A stretch of 64,000 nt of DNA from Candidatus Villigracilis affinis (GCA_016718275.1 JADKEA010000026.1:62001-126000), one strand, 5' to 3'. Counted from the first letter of the stretch, positions 23,363 to 32,569 are shown. A program made the numbers and translations. Notes: generated by a model from the letters alone, not told the origin.

Positions 23363-24784
23363 ATGTTTCAAACTTTTGAACAGGCACAACAAGCTATCAC
23401 CGAACAGGGCATTCAGGTGGTCGACCTGAAGTTCTGCGATCTATGGGGGCGCTGGCATCACCTCACCATTCCAGCCAGTCAATTCGAACCGAAGTTGATG
23501 GATGAAGGCATCGGCTTCGACGGTTCATCCGTTGGGTTGAAATCCGTCAAGTCGGGCGATATGGTTCTGGTTCCCGATCTCGCAACGGGCTTTGTCGACC
23601 CGTTTTGGGAGACGCCCACATTGAGTTTTATCTGCCGCACGCTCGAAGCGGATACGCATGAGATATTCACCAACGACCCGCGCAACATCGCCATTCGCGC
23701 CGAGGAATACATGAAGTCCACGGGCATAGCCGATGAAAGCCTTTGGGGTCCTGAATTCGAATTCTATATTTTCGACAGCGTCAGTTATGAAAATGGGGTC
23801 AACAATTCGGGCTATACCATTCAAAGCCGTGAAGCCGATTGGAACAGCCGCGATGGCGGGCATGGGCATTACATCCCGCTGCATGGCGGCTATCATGCCA
23901 TCCCGCCAAAAGACCAGCTTTACAAAATGCGCACCCGTATCATGCAGCATCTTGAGAAGATGGGTGTCCTGGTCAAGTATCATCATCATGAAGTGGGCGG
24001 ACCTGGTCAATGCGAGATCGAAACGCCAATGATGGGGTTGACCCAGGCGGGCGATGCAACGATGATCATCAAATACGTCACCAAGATGACGGCACACGAT
24101 GCGGGGCAGACCGTCACGTTCATGCCGAAGCCGCTTTTTGGAGAAGCGGGCAGCGGCATGCATTTTCATCAGCATTTGTTCAAGGACGGAAAAAATACTT
24201 TTTACAACGAGACGGGTTACGGCTGTTTGAGCGAGACCGCGCTGTTCTACATCGGCGGCCTGCTCAAGCATGGACCTGCTTTGCTCGCGTTGACGAATCC
24301 ATCCACAAATTCCTATCGCCGATTGGTGCCCGGGTATGAAGCACCGGTCAATGCGTTTTTCTCGCTTGGCAATCGCAGCGCGGCGGTTCGCATTCCGAAA
24401 TATGCCACACAGCCCGATACTGCCCGCATGGAATTCCGACCTCCCGATGCGACGGGCAATGTGTACCTGATGCTTGCCGCGCAATTGATGGCAGGCCTTG
24501 ATGGAATAAAGAACCGCATCGACCCCACCGAGGCAGGGTTCGGCCCCATTGACGAAAATATCTTCGCCTGGAGCGACGAGCAACGGGCGAAGATCAAGCC
24601 GCTGCCATCCTCTCTTAATGAGGCTTTATCTGCACTTGAAGCTGACCATGCTTTTCTGACCCAGGGCGATGTGTTCAGCGAAGAGATGATCCAGCAATGG
24701 GTGCATCACAAACGCCACGCGGAATATTATGCCGTCCGCAACAGACCGCATCCATACGAAATGAGTTTATATTTTGATGTATAG
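23363..24784 (+). CDS. glnA: Glutamine synthetase type I, no adenylylation tyrosine
   Basis: 473 residues, class I length. It makes glutamine from glutamate, ammonia and ATP. Landmarks are GFDGSSVGLKSVKSGDM, the metal-site EFEFYIF, GQCEIETPMMGL, the ATP-site GSGMHFHQHLFKDGKN, NPSTNSYRRLVPGYEAP and the Arg-rich NRSAAVRIP. In adenylylated enzymes a Tyr lies in KNLYDLPPEE. The equivalent here is ENIFAWSDEQ, with Phe401, so this control is probably absent. The gene stands alone between terminators, and the start has a weak GGAGAC 6 nt upstream. Confidence 0.93.
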   Translation: MFQTFEQAQQAITEQGIQVVDLKFCDLWGRWHHLTIPASQFEPKLMDEGIGFDGSSVGLKSVKSGDMVLVPDLATGFVDPFWETPTLSFICRTLEADTHEIFTNDPRNIAIRAEEYMKSTGIADESLWGPEFEFYIFDSVSYENGVNNSGYTIQSREADWNSRDGGHGHYIPLHGGYHAIPPKDQLYKMRTRIMQHLEKMGVLVKYHHHEVGGPGQCEIETPMMGLTQAGDATMIIKYVTKMTAHDAGQTVTFMPKPLFGEAGSGMHFHQHLFKDGKNTFYNETGYGCLSETALFYIGGLLKHGPALLALTNPSTNSYRRLVPGYEAPVNAFFSLGNRSAAVRIPKYATQPDTARMEFRPPDATGNVYLMLAAQLMAGLDGIKNRIDPTEAGFGPIDENIFAWSDEQRAKIKPLPSSLNEALSALEADHAFLTQGDVFSEEMIQQWVHHKRHAEYYAVRNRPHPYEMSLYFDV

Positions 24785-24798
24785 GTATAGACAGAATA

Positions 24799-24844
24799 TT
24801 TAAAAGCATAAAGGCACAAATGTTTGTGCCTTTATGCTTTTAAA
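24799..24844. terminator. Bidirectional terminator between glnA and the membrane protein gene
   Basis: 22-bp perfect arms (24799-24820 and 24823-24844) with A/T-rich ends on both sides. It separates two convergent genes. Confidence 0.9.
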
Positions 24845-24850
24845 TGAGAT

Positions 24851-26530
24851 TTATTTTCCGCAGTTAAGCACTTTGACAATATGCGTCTTGGGAAGCGAGA
24901 AGATGGTTTCGTACCATTCCGGGATTATCTCGGCAAAATCGGGGGAGAAACTCTGCGGCCGCTCACCGACATAAATATGAGTAACACCATTTCTACACAG
25001 CAAATCATGGGCCTCTGTCGAGGCGAAGTCGGTGGTGTTGGGTAATGCGAGCGTTTCATTTTTTGTCAGCGGCTTGATCCAGATCCCCGCATCGATGCCC
25101 GCGCCGCGCATGGGTCTGCCGAAGGCATTCACGTTCAAGTCCACGCCAGCGATCGCAATGACCGCATCTTTGGGGATATGCCTGCCCATCCAATTCAACG
25201 CCGTGGAATCATCCTGGCTGACCAGTTGACAGCATTTGGATGGCGCAAAGCTGATGGTCATCCATGCATTGACGATGATGAACACAGCCAGTATCGGTGT
25301 GGCGAATTTCGGAAGGCGTATACTGCCCAATCCACCAAGGAAGGCCAGCGGCAGGAACAGCACCATTTCGACCAGTGGTCTATCGAGCAGGGTGAGTGAT
25401 GACGTGACGGGAATGAATATCCCAGCCAGCATGAACAGGATGGCGAGGATGGGAAAAATGACCAGGTGAGGAAATGCTTGGAAGACAGCAGCAGCCAAAA
25501 GTCCAGTGAGAAGCGTGACCCAGATCAGGTACGGATCCAAAATCGGACTGAGAATCTGATTCCGAAAAACCAGCACGATCAGCAATCCAAGCAGGGTCAC
25601 CGTCAACCCAAAACTGATGATGCGTTTGTTACGATCTTGTTTTTCCCATGCAAAGGAAAGAAACCACGCCGCACCAAGCATGATAAGCAAGATTATGGAG
25701 CGAGTGTGGATGAGCATGGCGGCGAGAGCCGTCAACGCGAACATCCAGCGTTTTTTTAGGATCGCGATGCCGAAGGCAAATTGAATCAGGACCAGGCTCA
25801 GCAGTGCGGGATACTTTCCCCAGTTGACTGCGTGTGCGGGCATGAACCAGCCGAAGGCTGCCAGGGTCACTCCAAGGATCGCCGCCGATTTTGAGAAGGT
25901 GGCGCGATGGATGAGAAAATATATTGGCAGTGGGATCGCCGCCAATATCAATTGCCCAAACAACAGCATGATCTGACTCGGTTCCGCCGATGTGATGATC
26001 GTGAGTGCCGCAATGATGGCATGATAGCCGAGATGATAATATGAAGTCGTGGGCCATGTACGATTGGCCTCGTTTCCGATGGCAAGCAGCTCTTGAATGA
26101 TGCGGTAATGTTCGGCAGAGTCAAAGTAGAGCGGCATGAGCAGATTTGCCACAAAGCCCAGACGGAGAAATGCGACCAAGAGAAAGATCAAAACAGGCGC
26201 AAGCGCCCATGCTGAAGTGTTTTCCCATATAGTGCGGACTGCGAGCCACCCGCTTGAAAGGATGATCGCGGCGGCAATGACAAGGATGAATCCAGCGGGA
26301 ATGAACGCGCTCAGGAAAAGAATGATGAATGAAAATAACAGCGCGGGCAGGGGCCATCCGCCCATTGCCAGCGCTGTAAGTTCGAGGTCTGTATATTGAA
26401 ATCCGGTATTCTTTTTTAGATGGGCAAAGATCAGCAGGGCATTCCATATAATGAATGCCAGTAATGCAAGAATGAGTCCCCAATGTTGTGAGATGACGTG
26501 AATACTGTTGATCGGCAGGTCGTTGTTCAC
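24851..26530 (-). CDS. Large polytopic membrane protein, possibly GT-C type
   Basis: About 559 residues with roughly a dozen hydrophobic helices in the first 440 residues, then a 120-residue soluble tail (TALNWMGRHIPKDAVIAIAG, GVTHIYVGERPQSF). That layout resembles GT-C glycosyltransferases or related DUF membrane proteins of the cell envelope, but I see no diagnostic catalytic motif. The start is unclear. GTG 26530 lies 7 nt after the upstream stop, while ATG 26560 would overlap the upstream gene by 23 nt. Longer readings give an Arg/Pro-rich run that is a frame-shadow of the upstream gene. Confidence 0.6.
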   Translation of the reverse strand: MNNDLPINSIHVISQHWGLILALLAFIIWNALLIFAHLKKNTGFQYTDLELTALAMGGWPLPALLFSFIILFLSAFIPAGFILVIAAAIILSSGWLAVRTIWENTSAWALAPVLIFLLVAFLRLGFVANLLMPLYFDSAEHYRIIQELLAIGNEANRTWPTTSYYHLGYHAIIAALTIITSAEPSQIMLLFGQLILAAIPLPIYFLIHRATFSKSAAILGVTLAAFGWFMPAHAVNWGKYPALLSLVLIQFAFGIAILKKRWMFALTALAAMLIHTRSIILLIMLGAAWFLSFAWEKQDRNKRIISFGLTVTLLGLLIVLVFRNQILSPILDPYLIWVTLLTGLLAAAVFQAFPHLVIFPILAILFMLAGIFIPVTSSLTLLDRPLVEMVLFLPLAFLGGLGSIRLPKFATPILAVFIIVNAWMTISFAPSKCCQLVSQDDSTALNWMGRHIPKDAVIAIAGVDLNVNAFGRPMRGAGIDAGIWIKPLTKNETLALPNTTDFASTEAHDLLCRNGVTHIYVGERPQSFSPDFAEIIPEWYETIFSLPKTHIVKVLNCGK

Positions 26531-26537
26531 AGGAATA

Positions 26538-27146
26538 TTACGGATTGGGGTAGGCGACATCCGGTGTGGATGTGATGATCGCCGTGGGCACAGGCGTGGA
26601 CGTGTTGATGACCAGCACGGTCGGCGTTGGGGATGGCGTCGGTGAGGGTGACGGGGTGGGGGTGGCAACTTTGCCCATGGGGCCAAAGCCGCTGTTGTTA
26701 TCGAAAAGAGTCGTTGCCATGGAAGAGAGCGTGAAGGTCCCGTTTGCGATCAACAAATCGCCTTCGGTTGTGTAAACCTGGATATCGAGCAATTCTCCGA
26801 GCGGCGTGCGCGGACCTACGCAAATGACATTGATCGGCGAACCTGCAGCCTCGCAGGAATAATTGTTTTCCACGCCCTGATTTACAGCCGTAACATAAAA
26901 TGCGGGATATTCTGCGCCCGGTAGTTGAAAGACGATCGCCATTTCATCTGCGGCGGCGGTTCCAAATGTGACGATGCAAAGCCCGCTGGCGTTCTCATCA
27001 CATAGGTTGATCTTGAAGACGTTCTGGTCCTGGCTTGTTGCATCTGGCAGGAGCAGTCCTTTGATGAGCGGAAAGGCAGCGACCAAAACCAGAAGAATGG
27101 CTGTACTGATTGCGCCCAGAATTATTAAGAGTCGTTTTTGTTTCAT
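26538..27146 (-). CDS. Membrane-anchored extracellular protein, Pro/Thr-rich tail
   Basis: 202 residues. The basic N-terminus is followed by one helix (LLIILGAISTAILLVLVAAF) and no lipobox. A domain of about 115 residues with paired Cys follows, then a low-complexity Thr/Pro/Ser tail from about residue 155 (many TPSPT units). It probably sits outside the cell, tethered by the helix, and is cotranscribed with the large membrane protein. The family was not recognised. Confidence 0.6.
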   Translation of the reverse strand: MKQKRLLIILGAISTAILLVLVAAFPLIKGLLLPDATSQDQNVFKINLCDENASGLCIVTFGTAAADEMAIVFQLPGAEYPAFYVTAVNQGVENNYSCEAAGSPINVICVGPRTPLGELLDIQVYTTEGDLLIANGTFTLSSMATTLFDNNSGFGPMGKVATPTPSPSPTPSPTPTVLVINTSTPVPTAIITSTPDVAYPNP

Positions 27147-27288
27147 TTTTTCCTTAACATCGCCAGCAAGTGACTGGGACGTTTTGTTGCGTTATTACAG
27201 TAGATTGTGAACCGTATTGTAAATGGGGAAGTTTAGTGAAAAGTTAATGCAGAGTCGTCAGCAATGTGACTATCTATAATACATCAAA

Positions 27289-27306
27289 ACCACTGATTAA
27301 TCAGCG
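27289..27306 (-). terminator. Weak hairpin terminator after the DUF554 gene
   Basis: An 18-nt near-palindrome centred on CTGATTAATCAG, followed on the reverse strand by TTTT. The rest of the 179-nt gap (27147-27325) shows nothing else I can name. Confidence 0.5.
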
Positions 27307-27325
27307 GACCTTTGGCGGGCGATGA

Positions 27326-28027
27326 TTAGAATAAACTCAGGATCCAAACGATCAAAGGAGCTGCGACCAGCCCGGGCAGAAGATTCCCCACGCGGATCTT
27401 CTTGATCTCAAGCAGATTGCTGATTCCCAGCCCGAGCAGGATCACCCCGCCCGTGGCAGTCATTTCATTCATCATCGGGTCGGTGACGATGGAACTGAGC
27501 TGCCCTGCCAGCAGGCTGATGCCGCCCTGATAAACAAGGACCATGATCGAGGAGAAAAGTACCCCCACGCCCAGCGTGGATGCGAATGCGATCGATGCGA
27601 AACCATCCAATGTGGATTTTACAGCCAGCAGCTTGTAATCACCTGTCAGACCATCTTGAATGGAACCGAGGATCGCCATCGGGCCGATGCAAAATAAAAG
27701 CGACGCCACCATGAATCCACGCACGAAATTGGAGCCCGAGCCTTTTTCGGCATCCTGCGAGAAACGCTGTTCGAGAGTCTGCCCAAGAGCCTGCAATCTG
27801 TCTTCGAGTTTCCACCACTCGCCAAGCAATGCACCGATAATCAACGCGCCAAGCACGATCAATTGATTTTCGCTTTTGAAGAACATTTGCAATCCCATCG
27901 CGGCGGTGAATAATCCCATGCTTGCGATGACCGTGCCTTTAAATCGCTCGGGAATGCGCGACCCGAAAATCAGTCCAATGACGCCGCCAACGAGGATGGT
28001 TGCAATATTGATAATGGTACCTGTCAT
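27326..28027 (-). CDS. DUF554 family membrane protein
   Basis: 233 residues with about six hydrophobic helices. MTGTIINIATILVGGVIGL at the start, the charged motif GEWWKLEDRLQALGQTLEQRF around residue 70 and FIGPMAILGS-type FCIGPMAILGSIQDG are characteristic of DUF554 (YdfK/YqgA-like) proteins, whose function is not established. AAAGGT lies upstream of the ATG. It is a single gene. Confidence 0.85.
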   Translation of the reverse strand: MTGTIINIATILVGGVIGLIFGSRIPERFKGTVIASMGLFTAAMGLQMFFKSENQLIVLGALIIGALLGEWWKLEDRLQALGQTLEQRFSQDAEKGSGSNFVRGFMVASLLFCIGPMAILGSIQDGLTGDYKLLAVKSTLDGFASIAFASTLGVGVLFSSIMVLVYQGGISLLAGQLSSIVTDPMMNEMTATGGVILLGLGISNLLEIKKIRVGNLLPGLVAAPLIVWILSLF

Positions 28028-28099
28028 GTTTTACCTTTGATGTGGAATAAAAAAACATGGACACAGAGTTTCACCCTTCGTCCACAGCCTCTGGCTTTT

Positions 28100-28642
28100 C
28101 TATGCTTTTGCCAGTGAAGTCTTTTTCCCCGCGTTCTGATTCTCGAGAAGCTCAAGTACAAAACACAGCGATGAAAGCCGATTGAGATAGCGCTGCAAAT
28201 CGGGGTTGATCACTTCATCTTCATCGAAGAGACTCACCACACAACGTTCTGCGCGGCGGACAATGGCACGCGCCATCGAAAGCGCCGCACCGCCAAGTGT
28301 ATCGCCAGGCAGAATGAATTCCTTGGGCATCTCAACTACCGTGCTCAGTTCGTCGGTCTGTTCTTCCAGCCAGCCCACGCGTGCGCCGTTGATGAAGTGA
28401 AAACGTTCAGCGTTCTCCGGCGTGGCCGCCACTTCAGCCATTAACTTATACAGGTCGCGTTGTGCTTCGAGCAAAATGGGCGCGGTTTGCGGAGCGCTGC
28501 ATTGCGCGCGTGCCAGCCCCAGTGCGGCAGATGCCTCATCCAATGCGCCGACCGCTTCCAGGCGGGCATGATATTTTGGGACACGGCCTTCACCGAGCAA
28601 ACCCGTGGTGCCGTCGTCGCCTTTTGCAGTATAGAAAGTCAT
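28100..28642 (-). CDS. ATP:cob(I)alamin adenosyltransferase, PduO type
   Basis: 180 residues. The ATP-binding N-terminus TAKGDDGTTGLLGEGRVPK, the subunit-contact GALDEASAALGLAR and the C-terminal SMARAIVRRAERCV identify the PduO/MMAB family, which makes coenzyme B12. The ATG at 28642 is supported by a -10 box TATAAT (reverse strand, 28654-28649) 6 nt upstream, which indicates a leaderless mRNA. A longer in-frame start at 28876 would overlap the divergent gene and is not used. Confidence 0.9.
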   Translation of the reverse strand: MTFYTAKGDDGTTGLLGEGRVPKYHARLEAVGALDEASAALGLARAQCSAPQTAPILLEAQRDLYKLMAEVAATPENAERFHFINGARVGWLEEQTDELSTVVEMPKEFILPGDTLGGAALSMARAIVRRAERCVVSLFDEDEVINPDLQRYLNRLSSLCFVLELLENQNAGKKTSLAKA

Positions 28643-28648
28643 GCAGTC

Positions 28649-28654
28649 ATTATA
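28649..28654 (-). promoter_or_regulatory. -10 box of the adenosyltransferase gene
   Basis: TATAAT on the reverse strand, 6 nt before ATG 28642. Confidence 0.6.
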
Positions 28655-28696
28655 ACCAGTTTGATACGTCCCTGCTGAGTTCATGCCCATACTGGG

Positions 28697-28702
28697 TATA
28701 AT
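28697..28702 (+). promoter_or_regulatory. -10 box of the phospholipase-like gene
   Basis: TATAAT ends 6 nt before ATG 28709. It is divergent from the adenosyltransferase promoter 43 bp away. Confidence 0.6.
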
Positions 28703-28708
28703 TTTGAA

Positions 28709-29326
28709 ATGCTTATCCCCATCCACAAGGAAATGACCCGCGAGGCCCTCAGTGGCCGAGTTAGTCCGCGCGCGCTTGAGATCATCATTGCCGCAAACTG
28801 CAAACAGGATGCCCTTAGCGGCCAGATCGGCCACGATGAATTTCACTTCGACAACAACGCCATCGATGAAGGCCATCGTTACATCAATGAACAGCGCGGC
28901 TTTATTCTTGCCGCCCTGCTTTCACCCGGCGTGCTCTCCGCCTGGGTCGCCTTTGGCCGATTGACTCACACGGTGCAGGATTTCTACTCCCACACCAACT
29001 ACGTTTCCATGTGGCTGGACCGGCACTCCGCTCCGCCTCCGCCCGAAATTGACCCTGTTATAAAAGACCTGCTCGAAAGCCCAAGCCTGCATTCCGGCAA
29101 ACTATACATGCCCATGGACTGGCTCTACTTCGTGCCGTTTCTGCGTAAATTATCACTGGCCTTGTTGCCATCCGATTCACATGCAAAGATGAATCTTGAT
29201 TCTCCCGCGCAGGGACTAAAATTTGAATACGCCCGCGCTGCCGCCGTTAAACGCACGCTCTACGAATTCGAGCTTCTGGAAAAGATACTTACCCCCGAGA
29301 TGTTCTCCAAATTTGTGGATTTGTAA
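28709..29326 (+). CDS. Zinc phospholipase C / Het-C-like protein
   Basis: 205 residues, no signal peptide. The spaced His/Asp set fits a zinc-dependent phospholipase C or Het-C-like all-helical fold: IHKEMTREAL at the start, HDEFHFDN near 45, FGRLTHTVQDFYSHTNY near 90, and a later DSHAKMN. The motif HTVQDFYSHTNY is the strongest sign. The substrate is unknown, and because no export signal is visible it may act inside the cell. Confidence 0.6.
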   Translation: MLIPIHKEMTREALSGRVSPRALEIIIAANCKQDALSGQIGHDEFHFDNNAIDEGHRYINEQRGFILAALLSPGVLSAWVAFGRLTHTVQDFYSHTNYVSMWLDRHSAPPPPEIDPVIKDLLESPSLHSGKLYMPMDWLYFVPFLRKLSLALLPSDSHAKMNLDSPAQGLKFEYARAAAVKRTLYEFELLEKILTPEMFSKFVDL

Positions 29327-29345
29327 TATTTCATAGGCTTTCCGG

Positions 29346-29474
29346 GGGCAATTTCGGAAATTGGTGGGTTTTGCCGGTCTCTTTTTGGGGTTTCATCCGT
29401 TAAAATAATAAGGCATACCCGCTCAACTTGGAGTGGGTATGCACAAAACCCATCTTCTATAGGAGAAAAAAGCA
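29346..29474 (+). repeat. SLH-gene leader repeat, copy 1
   Basis: About 129 bp, almost identical to 30957-31085 and 32577-32703. It holds a TAAAAT box (29401-29406), a hairpin with arms GCATACCCGCTC and GAGTGGGTATGC (29413-29442), and TAGGAG 11 nt before the ATG. No convincing -35 element is seen. Confidence 0.85.
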
Positions 29475-30893
29475 ATGAGCAAGAAAGTATTTACCGTACT
29501 GCTGCTGGCTGTGTTCGTCTTGGCCCAGTTCAGCATCGCCTCCGCTGCCCCCGTGGCTGGCGCAGAAGGCACCCTTGTGGGCCCCGATTTCATGCCCGCC
29601 GGCGCCGCCTCCACCGTGGACTTTGATTGGACCGCCACCGGTCTGACCAACCCGACCAACATCGTGATGTATGCCCGTATTCAGGGCGGCACCTATGCCA
29701 TTGACGAGTGCAACCTGGTTGCGACCATCAACGGCACGAGCACTGGCAGCGGCACCTTCACCTATGACTTCTCCGTGAGCGCCAACGCAGCGACCCCTGC
29801 CGATGGCGACTACTGGGAATTCACCCTGGTGTTCGATAGCACCGACACCTGCGGTGTTTCGGCTCCTGCCAACCCCGCCGTTGCCGATAACTTCCTCGCC
29901 TCCTCCTACGTGGATGGTACCGCGTTGGAGGGCATCTTAGCCATTCCCCATCCCGATTTTACTGCTGCTGGCGATGTGGCCTGCAACACCTTTGAATACT
30001 GGGCGTTGGCTTCCGATAGCTTTGGCCTCGCTGTTCCCACCGATCCCTACTCTGGTTTCGGTTCGTGGAATGCCCAGACCACCGGAACCTTTGCCCCGGC
30101 CCCGATCGGTGCGGAAGATGAACTGCTCGAATGGCAGATCACCCTGCCCGCCACCGCGAGCGGTCTGTGGCAGATTTCGATTGACCCCGAAGATGCCGCT
30201 GGCAATCTGACTGGGGCTGGTCCCTACTACTTCCGCAACGGCGCCGTTTCGGCTGACGAAGTCGAAGACTGCGTGGATTTCACGGATGTAGCTGGTCATG
30301 AAAACGAAGTGCATATCCGCTACCTGGCCGACCTCGGCCTGATCAGCGGCTTCGCCGATGGTTCCTTCGGCCCTGACAACACCCTGACCCGCGCCGAAGC
30401 GGCCACCCTCATCGAGATCTCCAACGGCTACGATACCACCACCCTGCCGACCTCTGCTCCTGCGGGTTGTGACTTCACCGATGTGGCTGCCTCCGACTGG
30501 TTTGCTGGCTGGGTCTGGCAGGCTTGTGATGACGGCTTCATGAACGGTGTGGGCGGCGGCTTGTTCGACCCGAACAACCTGCTCACCCGCGGCCAGATCG
30601 TCACCATTTTCAACAACATCTATGAAAATGGTTTGGCCAATCTTCTTCCGGGCTCTCATATGTCCGCTGGTTTTGGCCTGGTTGCCTTTGCTGATGCCTC
30701 CCCCGAATTCCGCACCGCCGCATGGACGGACGTATCCCTCGGCGCCTACTATGCCGAACCCGTGGTGGAAGCCTACAGTTGGGGCATTGTGGATGGCACC
30801 AGCGAAACCACCTTCTCGCCCGATCAGGCGATGACCCGCGGTGAATTCGCCAAGACCCTCTACAGAATTTTGGCTTCTTACGGTGGTTTCTAG
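29475..30893 (+). CDS. Secreted SLH-domain surface protein, copy 1
   Basis: 472 residues. A signal peptide (1-24, FSIASA|A) is followed by about 240 residues of beta-rich, Cys-containing domain of unknown type with ADGDYWEFTLVFDS and NPTDPYSGFGSWNAQ-like segments. Three SLH repeats end the protein (about 266-320, 332-385 and 416-465), each with a DV...W or DV...Y opening and a TRAE/TRGQ/TRGE ending. SLH domains bind the cell wall, so this is a candidate S-layer or abundant surface protein. It is the first of three tandem paralogues. The N-terminal 150 residues nearly match copy 3. Confidence 0.9.
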   Translation: MSKKVFTVLLLAVFVLAQFSIASAAPVAGAEGTLVGPDFMPAGAASTVDFDWTATGLTNPTNIVMYARIQGGTYAIDECNLVATINGTSTGSGTFTYDFSVSANAATPADGDYWEFTLVFDSTDTCGVSAPANPAVADNFLASSYVDGTALEGILAIPHPDFTAAGDVACNTFEYWALASDSFGLAVPTDPYSGFGSWNAQTTGTFAPAPIGAEDELLEWQITLPATASGLWQISIDPEDAAGNLTGAGPYYFRNGAVSADEVEDCVDFTDVAGHENEVHIRYLADLGLISGFADGSFGPDNTLTRAEAATLIEISNGYDTTTLPTSAPAGCDFTDVAASDWFAGWVWQACDDGFMNGVGGGLFDPNNLLTRGQIVTIFNNIYENGLANLLPGSHMSAGFGLVAFADASPEFRTAAWTDVSLGAYYAEPVVEAYSWGIVDGTSETTFSPDQAMTRGEFAKTLYRILASYGGF

Positions 30894-30923
30894 TTTTCCC
30901 GTATTAGCGTAGTTTTAAAATCT

Positions 30924-30954
30924 GGAGCGGACCTGTACAGGTCCGCTCCTTTTT
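30924..30954 (+). terminator. Terminator of SLH copy 1
   Basis: 26-bp perfect palindrome (30924-30949, arms of 13) followed by TTTTT. The same sequence follows copies 2 and 3. Confidence 0.92.
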
Positions 30955-30956
30955 GT

Positions 30957-31085
30957 GGGGCAATTTTGAAATTGGTGGGTTTTGGCGGTCTCTTTTTTGG
31001 GTTTCATACGTTAAAATAATAAGACATACCCGCTCCAAGTTGAGCGGATATGCACAAAACCCATCTTCTATAGGAGAAAAAAGCA
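30957..31085 (+). repeat. SLH-gene leader repeat, copy 2
   Basis: Second copy of the 129-bp leader, with TAAAAT, the hairpin and TAGGAG conserved. One arm of the hairpin carries changes that still pair. Confidence 0.85.
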
Positions 31086-32507
31086 ATGAGCAAGAAAGTA
31101 TTTACCGTACTGCTGCTGGCTGTGTTCGTCTTGGCGCAGTTCAGCATCGCCTCCGCCGCGCAGGTGACTGCGGACGGCACCCTCGTCGGTCCCGACTTCA
31201 TGCCTGCAGGCGCTGGCTCCACCGTCACCCTAGAGTGGACGGCCACCAGCCTGCCCGCTGGCACGACCTATGTGGACATCTATGCCCGCCTCCAGGGCGC
31301 AGGCAACACCTACGATGTGGCTGAATGCCAGAATGTAGCCGTGATCGTCGGCACCAGCAATGGCAGCGGCACCTTTGATTACGTGTTCACTGGCGCTGGC
31401 GCGTATGGCAACCCTGTCGATGGCGATTATTGGGAATTTCTGATCGCCTTCGATGATGCGGCCTCCTGCACCACCCTGCCCGCCGATGCCAATGATGATG
31501 CCAACTTCCTCGCCTCCTCCTATGTGGATGGTAGCGAACTTGAGGGCTTTTTCTCCCTTTCCGCTCCACGCACCACTCCGTTTTTGGGCGTAGCGGTAGC
31601 TTGTAACACCTTTGAGTATTGGGCACTTGCTTCCGATATCCTTACCATCACTCCCGGTGATCCCTACTCCGGTGTTGGTTCATGGAATGCCCAGACCACG
31701 GGCACCTTTGCCCCTGCTCCGATCGGTCCGGAAGATCAATTGCTTGAGTGGCACGCCACCCTGCCCGCGACCGCTTCTGGTGTTTGGCAGTTCTCGATTA
31801 ATCCCGAAGATGCAGCTGGCAATTTGAATGCTGGTCCCTACTACTTCCGTAACAGCGCGATCCTCGCGGGTGAAACCGATGACTGCGTTGACTTCAGCGA
31901 TGTGGCTGGTCACGAGAACGAGACCTATGTCCGCTACCTGGCGACCCTCGGCCTGATCAGCGGCTTCGCCGATGGTTCCTTCGGTCCCGATGCCACCCTG
32001 ACCCGTGCCGAAGCGGCCACCCTCATCGAGATCTCCAACGGCTACGATGACACCTCCCTGCCGGCCTCTGCTCCCGCAGGTTGTGACTTCACCGATGTGG
32101 CCGCTTCCGACTGGTTCTCCGGTTGGGTCTGGCAGGCTTGTGATGACGGTTATATGAACGGTGTGGGCGGCGGCTTGTTCGACCCGAACAACCTGCTCAC
32201 CCGCGGTCAGATCGTCACCATCCTCAACAATGTGGTTGAGTCTGGCACTGTTCCCACCCCTAGCAGCGCAATTACGTATTCCAATATCCTTGGCATCGCT
32301 TTCTTTGACGGTAGCGTGGATTATCGCACTGCCGCGTGGACGGATGTGTCAATTGGCGCGTTTTACGCTGAAGCCGTGGTAGAGGCTTACTCTTATGGTA
32401 TTGCTGAAGGCACAAGCGACACAACCTTCTCCCCCGACCAGCCCGTGACCCGTGGTGAGTTCGCCAAGATGCTCTACCGCGCTCTGAGCTTCGCTGGTGG
32501 TTTCTAA
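31086..32507 (+). CDS. Secreted SLH-domain surface protein, copy 2
   Basis: 473 residues with the same layout as copy 1. The signal peptide and first 24 codons are nearly identical. The external domain then diverges (SLPAGTTYVDIYARLQGAGN), while the three SLH repeats are again close to copy 1. The stretch ADGSFGPDATLTRAEAATLI marks SLH1. Own leader and own terminator suggest each copy is its own transcription unit. Confidence 0.9.
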   Translation: MSKKVFTVLLLAVFVLAQFSIASAAQVTADGTLVGPDFMPAGAGSTVTLEWTATSLPAGTTYVDIYARLQGAGNTYDVAECQNVAVIVGTSNGSGTFDYVFTGAGAYGNPVDGDYWEFLIAFDDAASCTTLPADANDDANFLASSYVDGSELEGFFSLSAPRTTPFLGVAVACNTFEYWALASDILTITPGDPYSGVGSWNAQTTGTFAPAPIGPEDQLLEWHATLPATASGVWQFSINPEDAAGNLNAGPYYFRNSAILAGETDDCVDFSDVAGHENETYVRYLATLGLISGFADGSFGPDATLTRAEAATLIEISNGYDDTSLPASAPAGCDFTDVAASDWFSGWVWQACDDGYMNGVGGGLFDPNNLLTRGQIVTILNNVVESGTVPTPSSAITYSNILGIAFFDGSVDYRTAAWTDVSIGAFYAEAVVEAYSYGIAEGTSDTTFSPDQPVTRGEFAKMLYRALSFAGGF

Positions 32508-32538
32508 TCGAATTGTACGAATGTAATTGAAGTTTTCT

Positions 32539-32569
32539 GGAGCGGACCTGTACAGGTCCGCTCCTTTTT
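32539..32569 (+). terminator. Terminator of SLH copy 2
   Basis: Same 26-bp palindrome (32539-32564) plus TTTTT as after copy 1. Confidence 0.92.

Noticed and set aside
23525..24583. Reverse frame of 352 codons
   Set aside because: Antisense to glnA, which has complete motifs; no ribosome site or domain is visible.
26531..26686. Arg/Pro-rich N-terminus of the large membrane protein
   Set aside because: It is a shifted reading of the Pro/Thr tail of the upstream gene.
28643..28876. 78-residue N-terminal extension of the adenosyltransferase
   Set aside because: It runs antisense into the phospholipase-like gene, and the -10 box sits right before ATG 28642.
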